A DNA stretch of 64,000 nt from Verrucomicrobiia bacterium (GCA_031290985.1 JARLJW010000027.1:1-64000), one strand, 5' to 3'. Shown: positions 45,568 through 54,185, counted from the stretch's first letter. Notes: generated by a model not told the origin, from the sequence alone. Program-made: numbers and translations.

Positions 45568-46086
45568 GTGTCGAACGCAACAGAACAACCGGCCAAGCCG
45601 CACTGGCTGCAGGTGATGGTCATCGGGCACCGGCCTGACCTCACGTTTTTGCGCATCGCGGTGCTGGTGGTGGTTTGTGTCATCCTGCGTCAATTTGTGC
45701 TGCTGCCGATCCGGGTGCAGGGGATTTCAATGGAGCCGACGTATCGCACGGGCCAGATCGAATGTGTGAACCGCCTGGCGTACCTCCGGCATGAACCGCA
45801 GCGGGGTGATGTCGTTTCCGTGCGGCTGGCCGGCGACAGCATCATGTTCATGAAGCGCATCATCGGCCTGCCGGGGGAAACGGTTTCGTTTCATGAAGGG
45901 AAGACCTACATCAACGGCAAACTTTTGGCCGAGCCCTATTTGAAAGAGCCCTGCAACTGGGAGGCGGGGCCGGTGGAATGCGCCACGAATGAATATTATG
46001 TGGTGGGGGACAACCGTTCGATGGCGTTTGAGCTGCATACCAAGGGCCGGGCCGGGCGGGAACGCATCGTGGGCAAAGTATTATGA
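45568..46086 (+). CDS. lepB: Signal peptidase I
   Basis: A 172-residue protein from GTG 45568. It has one membrane helix (about residues 27-48), the catalytic Ser54 in GISMEPTY and the general-base Lys96 in FMKRIIGLPGE, then GDNR in YYVVGDNRSMAFE. It cleaves Sec signal peptides at the periplasmic face of the inner membrane. Its length is near the minimum for the family. Its stop overlaps the start of the next gene by four bases (ATGA, 46083-46086). Confidence 0.92.
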   Translation: MSNATEQPAKPHWLQVMVIGHRPDLTFLRIAVLVVVCVILRQFVLLPIRVQGISMEPTYRTGQIECVNRLAYLRHEPQRGDVVSVRLAGDSIMFMKRIIGLPGETVSFHEGKTYINGKLLAEPYLKEPCNWEAGPVECATNEYYVVGDNRSMAFELHTKGRAGRERIVGKVL

Positions 46087-46580
46087 AGATTGTTGTCCGG
46101 TTATTTTTATTGGCGGCGGCGGTGGCGCTGGGTTGGTGGCTGTGGACGGCCTGCTTTCCAAGTCCGGAGAAGGTCGTGCTGAAGCGCCTGCAAAGCCTCG
46201 CGGGATTGCTGACGTTCAAGTCCGATATCAGCAACATCGGCCGGGCGAGCCGGGCGTCTGACTTCATCGGTTTTTTCAGCGTGGATACCGAGGTGGTGGT
46301 GGATGTGCCGGAGTTGGGGGTGCATACGCTGACCGGCCGGGACGAGGTGCGGGAGGCGGCCAATGGCGGTTTCGCCACGCTGCCCAGCCTGGCGGTGACC
46401 TTTCTGGATGCGACGGCGCGGATCGGCCCGGACAAGCAGACGGCGGAGGTGAGCTGCACCCTGCGGGCGACGGTGGGCAACGAGAAGGATTTTGGCGTGC
46501 AGGAGATGCGCTTCAAATTGAAGAAGATCGAGGGAACGTGGCAGATCACCCGGGCGGAGACGGTGAAGACGTTGAGGTAA
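46083..46580 (+). CDS. Membrane-anchored protein of unknown function, coupled to lepB
   Basis: 165 residues with an N-terminal hydrophobic anchor (VVRLFLLAAAVALGWWLW). The rest is a small alpha+beta domain (residues about 45-165) with the layout of an NTF2/SnoaL-like fold (FKLKKIEGTWQI at the end), but no active-site signature. Translation is coupled to lepB by a four-base overlap. Role unknown; envelope location is likely. Confidence 0.75.
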   Translation: MKIVVRLFLLAAAVALGWWLWTACFPSPEKVVLKRLQSLAGLLTFKSDISNIGRASRASDFIGFFSVDTEVVVDVPELGVHTLTGRDEVREAANGGFATLPSLAVTFLDATARIGPDKQTAEVSCTLRATVGNEKDFGVQEMRFKLKKIEGTWQITRAETVKTLR

Positions 46581-46701
46581 GTGTGTGCCGCACGGGCCAG
46601 TGGGAGGGACGAAATTCGGTATTATGTCAACAAAGGGGGCTGACGCTGGTTTTCGTTCGTCAAACGTTCCGCAGCTTGCGAAATCGCACCCGGACGGCAT
46701 A

Positions 46702-47601
46702 ATGGATTTCAAAATGGAACTGCGTCATCTGCGATATTTTGTGGCCGTGGCGGAGGCGTTAAATTTCACCAAGGCATCCGGGCGCATGCGGGTGGCGCAG
46801 CCGGCCTTGAGCCGGCAGGTCGCGGATTTGGAGGAGGAGCTGGGCGTAGACCTGCTGAAACGCACTTCGCATGGCGTCCGGCTGACGGCCGAGGGGGAAA
46901 TGTTTCTGGCGGAGGCGCGGGGGATACTGAGACGCGCGGATGAGTCCGTGACGAAGGTGCGTGCGCTGGCCCGCGGCGAGCTGGGCGAACTGCAAGTCGG
47001 ATATTTGCCGCCGCTGGATTTGCACATCCTGCCACGCGCGCTCGCGGAATTTCAAAAGGCGACGCCGGGGGTGAAGGTTGTGTTGCATGATCTGGGCAGT
47101 GATGAAATCTGCGATGAGCTGCGAAACGGAACCTTGCATCTCGGCCTCATGATGCAGCCCAGCGAGGAAGCCACTGCGGGGATAGAATTCGAGGAGGTTG
47201 GCCGCTATCCGTTCTTCGTGGCGATGACGTCAGGTCATCCCTTGGCGAGGCTGAAGGCAATTTCCATCGAAACGCTGGCGAAGCAGCCCTTGGCCATCCT
47301 TGACCGCCGGAGAAATTCTGAATTTCACCGGATATTGAGACGCGTTTTTGCGCCGCTGCGTCCGAACATCGCGACGGAGAGTGACAGCATGAATTCGCTG
47401 ATCACGGAGATCAACGTGGGCAAGTGCGTGGCGGTGGTCAGCGAGGCTTTCAAGCAGGCCGTTGGAGCGAGGCTCCTGTATCGCAAACTGGTCAATACTG
47501 AGGTGGCCATGTGCGTGGGCATTGCGCGGGCGAAAAATGGCGACCTGCCGCCGGCGGCGGAAAAACTTTGTGCCACGATCCGGAAGGTCGGCAAAGGCTG
47601 A
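46702..47601 (+). CDS. LysR-family transcriptional regulator
   Basis: The product is 299 residues from ATG 46702 (MDFKMELRHLRYF). Upstream in-frame residues to 46585 are not protein-like. The winged helix-turn-helix is in the first 60 residues (FTKASGRMRVAQPALSRQVA), and the substrate-binding domain follows. LysR regulators usually act on neighbouring genes with a small effector. The alpha/beta hydrolase gene 400 bases downstream on the same strand is a possible target. A very strong hairpin (47642-47687) separates the two. Confidence 0.9.
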   Translation: MDFKMELRHLRYFVAVAEALNFTKASGRMRVAQPALSRQVADLEEELGVDLLKRTSHGVRLTAEGEMFLAEARGILRRADESVTKVRALARGELGELQVGYLPPLDLHILPRALAEFQKATPGVKVVLHDLGSDEICDELRNGTLHLGLMMQPSEEATAGIEFEEVGRYPFFVAMTSGHPLARLKAISIETLAKQPLAILDRRRNSEFHRILRRVFAPLRPNIATESDSMNSLITEINVGKCVAVVSEAFKQAVGARLLYRKLVNTEVAMCVGIARAKNGDLPPAAEKLCATIRKVGKG

Positions 47602-47641
47602 TGATCGCGCCGCTCGCCAAAAGTGAAATGGGACTGGAAGG

Positions 47642-47687
47642 TTCGTTTTTGCCCGCCACCCTCCGGCGGGTGGCGGGCAAAAACGAA
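47642..47687. terminator. 20-bp perfect hairpin after the LysR gene
   Basis: A 20-base arm, TTCGTTTTTGCCCGCCACCC, pairs perfectly with 47668-47687 around a six-base loop. Each arm has a GC-rich core next to the loop and an A/T run at its base, so it could terminate transcription from either side. It starts 41 bases after the LysR stop. Such a long perfect hairpin may also be a mobile palindrome; no second copy was seen in the window. Confidence 0.75.
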
Positions 47688-47705
47688 GAAATTTATTGGG
47701 GCAGG

Positions 47706-47768
47706 TACCCAGGGTAGCTCCTTCGTCGCAACCCTGGGCTGAATGCTACAACTCCGTTGGAGTTGGGA
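47706..47768. repeat. Palindromic repeat (ACCCAGGGTAGC and CTACAACTCCGTTGG)
   Basis: ACCCAGGGTAGC and GCAACCCTGGGCTGAA form one inverted unit. It is followed by GCTACAACTCCGTTGGAGTT, a perfect CAACTCC/GGAGTTG palindrome that recurs at 48965-48987. Similar ACCCAGGGT/ACCCTGGGCTGAA units are common in intergenic DNA of environmental Verrucomicrobiota. The rest of the 47602-48004 gap holds no gene. Confidence 0.7.
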
Positions 47769-48004
47769 GGCGGCGTAAGGGTGACGCCGTTCGCCAAAAG
47801 TCCAAGCTGGACTGGCCGGCAATAATCCTTGCTCCGCATCGGCTGCAATTTTTCTCAAACGCTTTCATTTCTGATATTCCCGAAAAGCATTGCCACCAAT
47901 GAAAGGTGGTATTGGGCGCTTTTCCATGACGCTGCTAAGGTCTTTTCAAGGTTGGCACGCGCCGACAAAACAAACATAAAACCAAAAATAGAAAGGCAAA
48001 CATC

Positions 48005-48742
48005 ATGAACACACAGAAATCAAATCAGCAGCAAAACCAGGGAAACGCCACCAGCGCCAAACCCAGCAAGGCGATCGTTTTGGTTCATGGCGGCTTCGTG
48101 GACGGTTCGGGCTGGGCGGGCGTTCACAAGATCCTCAAGAACCAGGGATATGACGTCGTGGTGGTTCAGAATCCGACGAAATCACTGGCGGATGATGTCG
48201 CGACCACCAAGGCCGCCATCGACAGTTTGAACGGGGAGGTCGTGCTCGTTGGCCATTCGTATGGTGGCGTGGTGATCACCGAGGCGGGAACCCATCCGAA
48301 GGTTTCCAGCCTGGTTTACATCACCGCGTTCGCTCCGGACAAGGGGGAATCGGTGTCCTCGCTGATCGCGAATCCTCCGCCCGGCGCGCCCGTGCCGCCG
48401 ATCTTGCCGCCCAAGGACGGCTATCTCTTCCTGGACCGGGCAAAATTCGCGGCCTCCTTCGCGGCGGATGTTGAAGAGAACCTGGCTTCGTTCATGGCCG
48501 ATTCCCAGGTGCCTTGGGGGCTTGATGCCCTGGCCGGCACCGTGACGGAACCGGCATGGAAGAGCAAGCCGAGCTATTATCTGGTCGCCACCGAGGACAA
48601 GATGATTCCGCCTCCCGCTCAACGGGCGATGGCGGGACGCGCCCAAGCGCAAGTGACGGAAGTGCCGGGCAGCCATGCCATCTACGTTTCAAAACCGGCG
48701 GAGGTTGCCGAATTCATCCGGCAGGCGGCGGAAGAAAACTGA
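48005..48742 (+). CDS. Alpha/beta hydrolase
   Basis: A 245-residue protein without a signal peptide; an AGAAAGG ribosome site lies nine bases before the ATG. The N-terminal 20 residues are Gln/Asn-rich and probably disordered. The core has VLVHGGFVDGSGW (oxyanion region), GHSYGG (nucleophile about S85), TEDKMIPP (Asp) and PGSHAIYVS (His). This is the type of alpha/beta hydrolase related to methyl-esterases and salicylate/MenH-like enzymes. Possibly controlled by the LysR protein upstream. It is closed by a clear terminator. Confidence 0.88.
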   Translation: MNTQKSNQQQNQGNATSAKPSKAIVLVHGGFVDGSGWAGVHKILKNQGYDVVVVQNPTKSLADDVATTKAAIDSLNGEVVLVGHSYGGVVITEAGTHPKVSSLVYITAFAPDKGESVSSLIANPPPGAPVPPILPPKDGYLFLDRAKFAASFAADVEENLASFMADSQVPWGLDALAGTVTEPAWKSKPSYYLVATEDKMIPPPAQRAMAGRAQAQVTEVPGSHAIYVSKPAEVAEFIRQAAEEN

Positions 48743-48767
48743 AATTGAGGCAGCGTGATCTGCTCAC

Positions 48768-48810
48768 TCACTGGCGAAGGCTTGAAGGGCTTCGCCAGTG
48801 ATTTTGTTTT
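48768..48810 (+). terminator. Intrinsic terminator after the hydrolase gene
   Basis: A perfect 12-bp stem (TCACTGGCGAAG with CTTCGCCAGTGA) around a ten-base loop is followed by TTTTGTTTT. It begins 25 bases after the stop codon. Confidence 0.9.
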
Positions 48811-48912
48811 GTGGAAGTGGGCTGTGAAAAAGGCATCTCTGTTACACCACACTAGCGTTGGCCATCGATGACGAATGACGTGGTGAGATTGGGGGTGGCG
48901 GTTGCAGGTCGG

Positions 48913-48987
48913 CCGCTGCGGCTGGTCCCTGTCTCCCAACACAGCCGCCGCCCGTTGTCTGGGTGCTACAACTCCGTTGGAGTTGGG
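48913..48987. repeat. CTGCGGCTGGTCCCT family copy 2 with an adjacent CTACAACTCC palindrome
   Basis: GCTGCGGCTGGTCCCT, then ACACAGCCGCCGCCCGTTG (48913-48957), is followed after seven bases by GCTACAACTCCGTTGGAGTT (48965-48984). The two families are side by side here, while 33524-33568 and 47706-47768 each carry one. The GTTGCAGGTC lead-in at 48902 also precedes the copy at 49298. Confidence 0.7.
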
Positions 48988-49297
48988 CAGCGTAAGGTCG
49001 GAATGAAGACGGAATAAAACGGAATGTATACGGAATGAAGCTGGCACGTCGCCAGATGGGGACGCTCAATATGAAAGAATTTTTTGGAGGGGATAAAGTA
49101 GGGGCATGGGGGCGAAAAGACGAGGATGGAGGGTGGACAGCGGGCCGATGATTGGCATCATAAAATAAAAAATGAAAAAAGGAGGGTTGGACAGCCTTTG
49201 TCCAACCGGGTGGGGTAGGATTTCGCCAACATGAATGATGAAGGTACTAATGTGCGGTTACCAATGTTGAATGGCGCGGCTAGATCGAAAGCGCCGG

Positions 49298-49354
49298 TTG
49301 CAGGTCAGCCGCTGCGGCTGGTCCCTTTCTCCCAAACACAGCCGCGCTCCGTTG
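49298..49354. repeat. CTGCGGCTGGTCCCT family, copy 3
   Basis: GTTGCAGGTCAGCCGCTGCG, then GCTGGTCCCT and ACACAGCCGCGCTCCGTTG, nearly match 33524-33568 and 48913-48957. Three copies within 16 kb argue for a mobile palindrome. Confidence 0.75.
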
Positions 49355-49370
49355 TGGAGTCCGGAAGCGT

Positions 49371-49440
49371 CCTTGCAAAGCGTTGGGAATCAAGGGCTAT
49401 TAGCCCCTATTAGCCTTTGTTAGGCCTTAGAATTTTTAAA
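49371..49440 (+). repeat. Dispersed repeat, copy 2 (partner at 205-266)
   Basis: GCGTTGGGAATCAAGGGCTA and TTAGGCCTTAGAATTTTTAA correspond to the blocks of 205-266 in the same order. A TCCAAGTAAATCC series at 49818-49849 likewise corresponds to 600-621, so the two gene-free regions share at least two blocks. Confidence 0.5.
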
Positions 49441-49950
49441 GTATGGCGGACGGCCACCGGGGGACGGGAAGTAGTTGATGGTTGATAGTTGAGAGACAAA
49501 TAAACTGCCGAAAAGGCCAATGAAAACGCAAAAAGTCCGAGGACGGACGGGTAATCAAATTAAGGTGAATTAAACTAAATTAAACCTCATGAATTTACGA
49601 TGCCGGATTCACGATTTGCAAGTGGCGGGGTGCGACCGATGGCGGCGGGCCATGCGAATGGCCCGTTGCGGGCAATGTTCCTGCGGGGTACTTGCGTACG
49701 GCCACCAGACCCGCGTTCCGGTGGTGGCGGTTCGATGCCGGGCTGGCCGTCACTGTCGCGGCGCGGCTTTGGTCAGTTGCCGGATTTGTTGCGAAAACCC
49801 CTGTAAATCCGGCTGAATCCAAGTAAATCCAAGTAAATCCAACCAAATTATGAAAAGCGTGCGATGCTGGCGGGTGGGGAGTGGTAAAGGGCATGGTTAT
49901 GAAGGTTTTTTGAAACTTTCAAAGGGTGCCGGTTTTGAATAATAGTCTTT

Positions 49951-51219
49951 ATGCCGCAGTTTTCTTATAGAGCCCGTAAACGTTCCGGCGAACTCGTCGA
50001 GGGCGTGGTTGAAGTGCCGGATCGTACTGCCGCCCAGCAGCAGATCCAGCGTTCCGGCCTGTTTCCCATTGTCATCACGGATGTGAAGGGGGGGGCGACG
50101 CCGGCGGTCAATGGCAAGGCCAAGGGCGTGAACCTGATGGCGTTTTTGCCGCCGTCGATGCAGGCGCAGTTGAACCAAAAGCGGAAGCCGAAGCTGCAGG
50201 AGCTGGCGACGTTCACCACGCAGCTCGCGAACCTGCTGAATTCGGGCATGGCGCTGACGGTGGCGCTGAACAGCATGTCGCATCTGTCGACCAAGGGGAT
50301 TCCCCCCGAGGTGAGCAAGGAGCTGAAGCAGGAGGTGACGGAGGGCCGTTCGTTGTCGGACGCGATGGCGCGGCAGCCGGTGATCTTCTCGGACCTGTAC
50401 GTGAACATGGTGCGGGCGGGGGAGACGAGCGGTTCGCTGGTGCCGGTGCTGCGCCGGATGGCGACGCATTTCCAGCAGTTTGCGGATGTGCAGGCGAAGT
50501 TCAAGTCGGCGATGATCTACCCGGCGATGGTGATCGGGGTGGGCATTCTGCTGGTGACTTTTTTCATGACGGTGATGATGCCGAAATTCATCGAGATCTT
50601 CCAGGGGTTCAACATTCCGCTGCCGCTGCCGACGCTGTTCCTGATCGGGGTGAGCCGGATGTTTACGACGTATTGGTGGCTGCTGGGCGGGAGCGTGCTG
50701 GCGCTGGTGATCCTGTACAAGCGTTTTGCGACGAGCGAAGCGGGCGCGCGGAAGCTGGACGGCTGGCGGATGAAGGCGCCGATCTTCGGGCCGGTGGTGC
50801 GGGTGAACCTGTTCGGGCAGTTTGCGCGGACGCTGGGGACGCTGCTGCAAAACGGGGTGCCGGTGCTGACGGCGTTGAAGATCACGGAGCAGGTGATGTC
50901 GAACGTCCACATCAAGGAGGCGATCGCCAAGACGCGGGAGGCGGTGACGGACGGCAAGACGCTGGCGCAGCCGCTGGCGCAGAGCAAGCTGTTCCCACAA
51001 TTGATGGTGGACCTGGTGCGCATCGGCGAGGAGACGGGCGATGTGCCGGGGTCGCTGAACAACCTGGCGGACACGTATGAAGGGGAGCTGGCGATCGCGC
51101 TGCGGGTGATGAGCGATCTGATCGGGCCGGTGCTGATCATTGTGATGGCCATTGTCGTGGGATTTTTGCTGTTGAGCATCTTCCTGCCGCTGTTCAAGCT
51201 GATTTCCTCGATTCACTGA
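49951..51219 (+). CDS. gspF: Type II secretion / type IV pilus inner-membrane protein GspF (PilC)
   Basis: A 422-residue polytopic protein made of two repeated GspF domains (residues about 85-210 and 285-410), each a helical bundle, with three membrane helices (about 187-215, 235-260 and 390-415). ATFTTQLANLLNSGMAL and ATHFQQFADVQAKFKSAM are typical. It links the assembly ATPase to pseudopilus growth. First gene of the cluster gspF-H-I-J-K; no secretin or ATPase gene is nearby. Confidence 0.93.
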   Translation: MPQFSYRARKRSGELVEGVVEVPDRTAAQQQIQRSGLFPIVITDVKGGATPAVNGKAKGVNLMAFLPPSMQAQLNQKRKPKLQELATFTTQLANLLNSGMALTVALNSMSHLSTKGIPPEVSKELKQEVTEGRSLSDAMARQPVIFSDLYVNMVRAGETSGSLVPVLRRMATHFQQFADVQAKFKSAMIYPAMVIGVGILLVTFFMTVMMPKFIEIFQGFNIPLPLPTLFLIGVSRMFTTYWWLLGGSVLALVILYKRFATSEAGARKLDGWRMKAPIFGPVVRVNLFGQFARTLGTLLQNGVPVLTALKITEQVMSNVHIKEAIAKTREAVTDGKTLAQPLAQSKLFPQLMVDLVRIGEETGDVPGSLNNLADTYEGELAIALRVMSDLIGPVLIIVMAIVVGFLLLSIFLPLFKLISSIH

Positions 51220-51225
51220 ACGGCG

Positions 51226-51954
51226 ATGAAGCTGGGCCATACATATTTTTCAGCATACAGGCGCGGGCCTAAATGGTTTTACGCCCGCCCTCTCCAGCGG
51301 GGAGAGGGGGAAACGGTTTCCGCGTCTTGGCAAAAAGATGGTGTCTTGGTTCATGAGGGCAATGCGCGAATGTTTCGGGGAAAGCGCTCCCGGAGCGTCT
51401 CATCCATTCCATGGAGGAGAGGGGGACCGGAGACCGCAGTTCCAGCGGTTACGGGTCTAAGGGCATCGCCAAAATGTGCCCGCCGGCGCGGTTATACGCT
51501 GATCGAGATCATGATCGTGGTGGCGATCATCGGGTTGCTGGCGGCGATGGGGCTGCCATCGATCATGAAGGCGTTGCAGAAGGAGGGAATGCGCAAGGCG
51601 ATCAGCGACATCACGGAGGTGTGCGGCTCGGCGCGCGCGAAGGCGATTTTTACCGGGCAGAAGGTGGCGGTGGTGTTTCATCCGGGCGACCAAACGTTTT
51701 CGGTGGAAGGCGGCGGGCCGGGCCAGGGTTCGGTGTATGTGGCGGCCTCGAAGCTGCCGGATGATGTGTTCATGCCCATGCTGGACATCAATCAGCAGGA
51801 TTTTGGCGGCTCGGAATGGGCGAAGGTGTGGTTTTACCCGAACGGCACGAGTGATGAGATGACGATTGTGCTGCATGACCGTACGGACTGGAGAAAGAAG
51901 ATCACGCTGGAATTTTCCACGGGCCTGACCCGGGTTTCGGATGTCGACAAATGA
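51226..51954 (+). CDS. gspH: GspH-type pseudopilin with a REP-extended leader
   Basis: The mature pseudopilin starts at RRRGYTLIEIMIVVAIIGLL with Glu at +5, then a beta-rich body of about 130 residues, which is GspH/FimT-like. The frame is open back to an ATG 6 bases after gspF (51226), which gives an 87-residue leader. Most of that leader is encoded by a palindromic repeat (51288-51430). An ATG at 51370 gives a 39-residue leader and has GAGG upstream. No start near the usual 6-10-residue leader is available, so the repeat seems to have inserted in the leader and kept the frame. Its stop overlaps the next start (ATGA, 51951-51954). Confidence 0.8.
   Translation: MKLGHTYFSAYRRGPKWFYARPLQRGEGETVSASWQKDGVLVHEGNARMFRGKRSRSVSSIPWRRGGPETAVPAVTGLRASPKCARRRGYTLIEIMIVVAIIGLLAAMGLPSIMKALQKEGMRKAISDITEVCGSARAKAIFTGQKVAVVFHPGDQTFSVEGGGPGQGSVYVAASKLPDDVFMPMLDINQQDFGGSEWAKVWFYPNGTSDEMTIVLHDRTDWRKKITLEFSTGLTRVSDVDK
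51288..51430. repeat. CCCTCTCC-ended element inside the gspH leader
   Basis: CCCTCTCCAGCGGGGAGAGG (hairpin, 51288-51308) and CATGGAGGAGAGGGGGACCG (near 51411-51430) look like inverted ends of a unit of roughly 150 bases, with CGCTCCCGGAGCG between them. The ends match the family at 33453-33477 and 44398-44460. The unit lies between gspF and the mature part of gspH and is translated in frame. Confidence 0.6.
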
Positions 51955-52421
51955 AGCTTAACCCACCCAACCAGCCGGCGACAGGACCGGCGGCGGACAG
52001 GCGCCCGCGCCACCCACGGGGCCGGCGGGCGTTTTCGCTGCTGGAGGTGATGATCGCGATTGCGGTGCTGTTCATCGGGACGTTTGCGATTTTGGGGCTG
52101 GTTTCGAGCTCGCTGGAGAATGCGCGGCGGTTGCAGCGTCCGCTGGTGGATGCGAGCGCGCTGGTTTCGCAGTTGTCGATGACGAACAAGCTGGTGGAGG
52201 GGGAATGCTCCGGGAACCTGGGGGATGTGCTGGGGAAGGCGTACAGCGATTACCGGTATGTCGGGGTGATCATTGAGGTGCAGTCGAACCGGCTGTTTGA
52301 AGCCGACTATCGAATTTACAACGCCCGCGGCGGCAACGATGTGATCTCGCGGACGACGACGTTGTTGTTCCGGCCGGAATCGCCGCCGGGCAGCCTGGAC
52401 GGGGGGCATTTTGGGCAATGA
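51951..52421 (+). CDS. gspI: GspI/PilV-type minor pseudopilin
   Basis: A 156-residue protein. A long basic leader (about 26 residues) leads to RRAFSLLEVMIAIAVLFIG, where the residue before the cleavage site is Ala rather than Gly and Glu is at +5. Short body, as expected of GspI. It overlaps the previous gene by four bases and the next by four (ATGA at 52418-52421), so the pseudopilins are co-translated. It probably joins the pseudopilus tip complex with the J and K proteins. Confidence 0.83.
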   Translation: MKLNPPNQPATGPAADRRPRHPRGRRAFSLLEVMIAIAVLFIGTFAILGLVSSSLENARRLQRPLVDASALVSQLSMTNKLVEGECSGNLGDVLGKAYSDYRYVGVIIEVQSNRLFEADYRIYNARGGNDVISRTTTLLFRPESPPGSLDGGHFGQ

Positions 52422-53104
52422 AGACCATCCGACAAAAAGAACGGCGGGGCGGTTTTACGTTGGTCGAGATCATGGTGGCGATTGCCGTGTTCATGATGTT
52501 GATCGCGGTGATCTATTCGACGTGGGCGCTGGTGATGAAGGCGACGAAGGTGGGGCAGGAGGCGGCCGCGCAGGCGCAACGCCAGCGGATCGCGCTGCGG
52601 ACGATCGAGGATTCGCTGATGTGCGTCCAGTCATATCAGGCCTCGCAGCGATATTACTATTTTGACGTGGAAAATGGGGACACGCCGGTGCTGAGTTTTG
52701 CCTCGCGGGTGCCGGATGTGTTTCCGCGGAACGGGAAGTTCGGCAGCTTCAACCTGCGGCGGGTGACGTTCTCGCTCGAGGCGGGCGAGGGCGGGGAAAA
52801 GAACCTGGTGCTGCGGCAGAACCCGATCCTGATGGACATGGACGAGGACGAGCAAAAAAATCCGCTGATCCTGGCGCATAATGTGAAGAAGTTTGACGTC
52901 GAGTGCTGGGACACGAACCAGATGGACTGGGTGACGGAGTGGGTGGACACGAATGCCATTCCGCCGATGCTGCGGGTGGGCCTGGTGCTGGGCGGCAACA
53001 CGTCCGGCGGCGGCCAGGCGCCGGAACTGACGGTGGTGCGGGCGTTTTCGATGCCATCGTCCATGATGCCGGCGGCGGTGGAACGCGGCGGGAAGCAGCA
53101 GTGA
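52418..53104 (+). CDS. gspJ: GspJ-type minor pseudopilin
   Basis: A 228-residue protein with leader KERRGGFTLVEIMVAIAVFM (cleavage after Gly, Glu at +5) and a larger beta-rich body (FASRVPDVFPRNGKFGSFNL, then VRAFSMPSSM near the end), the size expected for GspJ. The order F, H, I, J, K and ATGA overlaps match T2SS minor pseudopilin operons. Confidence 0.85.
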   Translation: MKTIRQKERRGGFTLVEIMVAIAVFMMLIAVIYSTWALVMKATKVGQEAAAQAQRQRIALRTIEDSLMCVQSYQASQRYYYFDVENGDTPVLSFASRVPDVFPRNGKFGSFNLRRVTFSLEAGEGGEKNLVLRQNPILMDMDEDEQKNPLILAHNVKKFDVECWDTNQMDWVTEWVDTNAIPPMLRVGLVLGGNTSGGGQAPELTVVRAFSMPSSMMPAAVERGGKQQ

Positions 53105-53108
53105 TGCC

Positions 53109-54185
53109 ATGAAAATTTCCCCCGCAAAAAAAAATCGCGGCATCGCCGTCATCGTGGCGCTGGTGGCGGTGACGGTGTTGACGATCCTGGCGGGCGCGTT
53201 TGCCTACTCGATGAAGGTGGAGACGCATCTGGCGGCCCACGCGAACAATGACGAGCAGATGTTGTGGATGGGGCGCGCCGGGGTGGAACTGGCGCGCTAT
53301 GTGGTGGCGCAGGAAAACAAACAGCAATATGACGGGCTGAACCAGATCTGGGCCGGCGGGCCCGGCGCGGGCGCGGAGACGAACGGGCCGCTGGCGGGCA
53401 TGTCACTGACGGATTTTCCCGTGGGCGACGAGGGCGGAACGATTTCGGTGAAGATCATCGACCTGGAACGCAAAGTGAACGTGAACAGCGCGCCGCCGTT
53501 GCTGCTGCAACAGGTGTTGACGGTGATGGGCGCGGATGCGGGCGACATCACGGCGGTGTCGGACGGGATTTTGGACTGGGTGGACCCGGATGATGATCCG
53601 CGGCCCGGCGGGGCGGAGAGCGATTATTACCAGGGACAAAACCCACCGTATTACGCGAAGAACGCGCCGATGGACGACATTTCTGAACTGCTGCTGATCA
53701 AGGGGGTGACGGAGGCCATGTACAACGGCGGCGAAGATACCAATTCCGCGGGGGCGGCGTTTCAGCATCAGAAGCTCGGCTTTGGCCACGCGCCGGGTGA
53801 AGCGCCGAGCTATGCGTTCGGGCTGAAGGATGTGTTCACGCCGTTTTCATCCGGGAGGATCAACATCAACACGGCGGATACGACGGTGCTGCAATTCATC
53901 CCGGGCGTGGACACGACCACGGCGGCGGACATCCTGAAATACCGGGCCGGGCCGGACGGGCAGGACGGCACGGAGGACGACATGCCGTTCGTGAATCCGG
54001 GCCAGTTGGCGGCGGTCGGCGTGAACCAGGATCTGGTCAGCAAGATCACACCTTTCATAACGACGAAGAGCACGACGTTCGAGGTGCATGTGACGGCGCG
54101 CGTGGCGAATTACACGCGGGAGTTTGTGGCGGTTATTTATCGCAACGGGACGAGCGTGCAGACGGTGGGGTTCTATTGGAAATGA
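53109..54185 (+). CDS. gspK: GspK-type minor pseudopilin (tip)
   Basis: A 358-residue protein, the largest pseudopilin. The N-terminal helix GIAVIVALVAVTVLTILAG lacks Glu at +5, as is normal for GspK at the pseudopilus tip. The large alpha-domain includes LERKVNVNSAPPLLL, GILDWVDPDDDPRPGGAESD and NINTADTTVLQ, which are GspK hallmarks (helix-hairpin-helix-like repeats and a Ca-binding-type acidic loop). It follows gspJ by four bases. Confidence 0.92.
   Translation: MKISPAKKNRGIAVIVALVAVTVLTILAGAFAYSMKVETHLAAHANNDEQMLWMGRAGVELARYVVAQENKQQYDGLNQIWAGGPGAGAETNGPLAGMSLTDFPVGDEGGTISVKIIDLERKVNVNSAPPLLLQQVLTVMGADAGDITAVSDGILDWVDPDDDPRPGGAESDYYQGQNPPYYAKNAPMDDISELLLIKGVTEAMYNGGEDTNSAGAAFQHQKLGFGHAPGEAPSYAFGLKDVFTPFSSGRININTADTTVLQFIPGVDTTTAADILKYRAGPDGQDGTEDDMPFVNPGQLAAVGVNQDLVSKITPFITTKSTTFEVHVTARVANYTREFVAVIYRNGTSVQTVGFYWK

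Larger units (their letters stand above)
48811..49950. other. Gene-free repeat block before the pseudopilin operon
   Basis: About 1.1 kb without a credible gene. It contains at least five repeat units: the CTGCGGCTGGTCCCT family (twice), CTACAACTCCGTTGG, a copy of the 205-266 element, and a TCCAAGTAAATCC series. Several short frames exist; none has a motif or composition like a gene. The promoter for the GspF-K operon must lie near its right end but no -35/-10 pair is evident. Confidence 0.6.

Noticed and set aside
49720-49745. GGTTCGATGCC, resembling a tRNA T-loop
   Set aside because: No acceptor stem, anticodon arm or D-arm could be placed around it.
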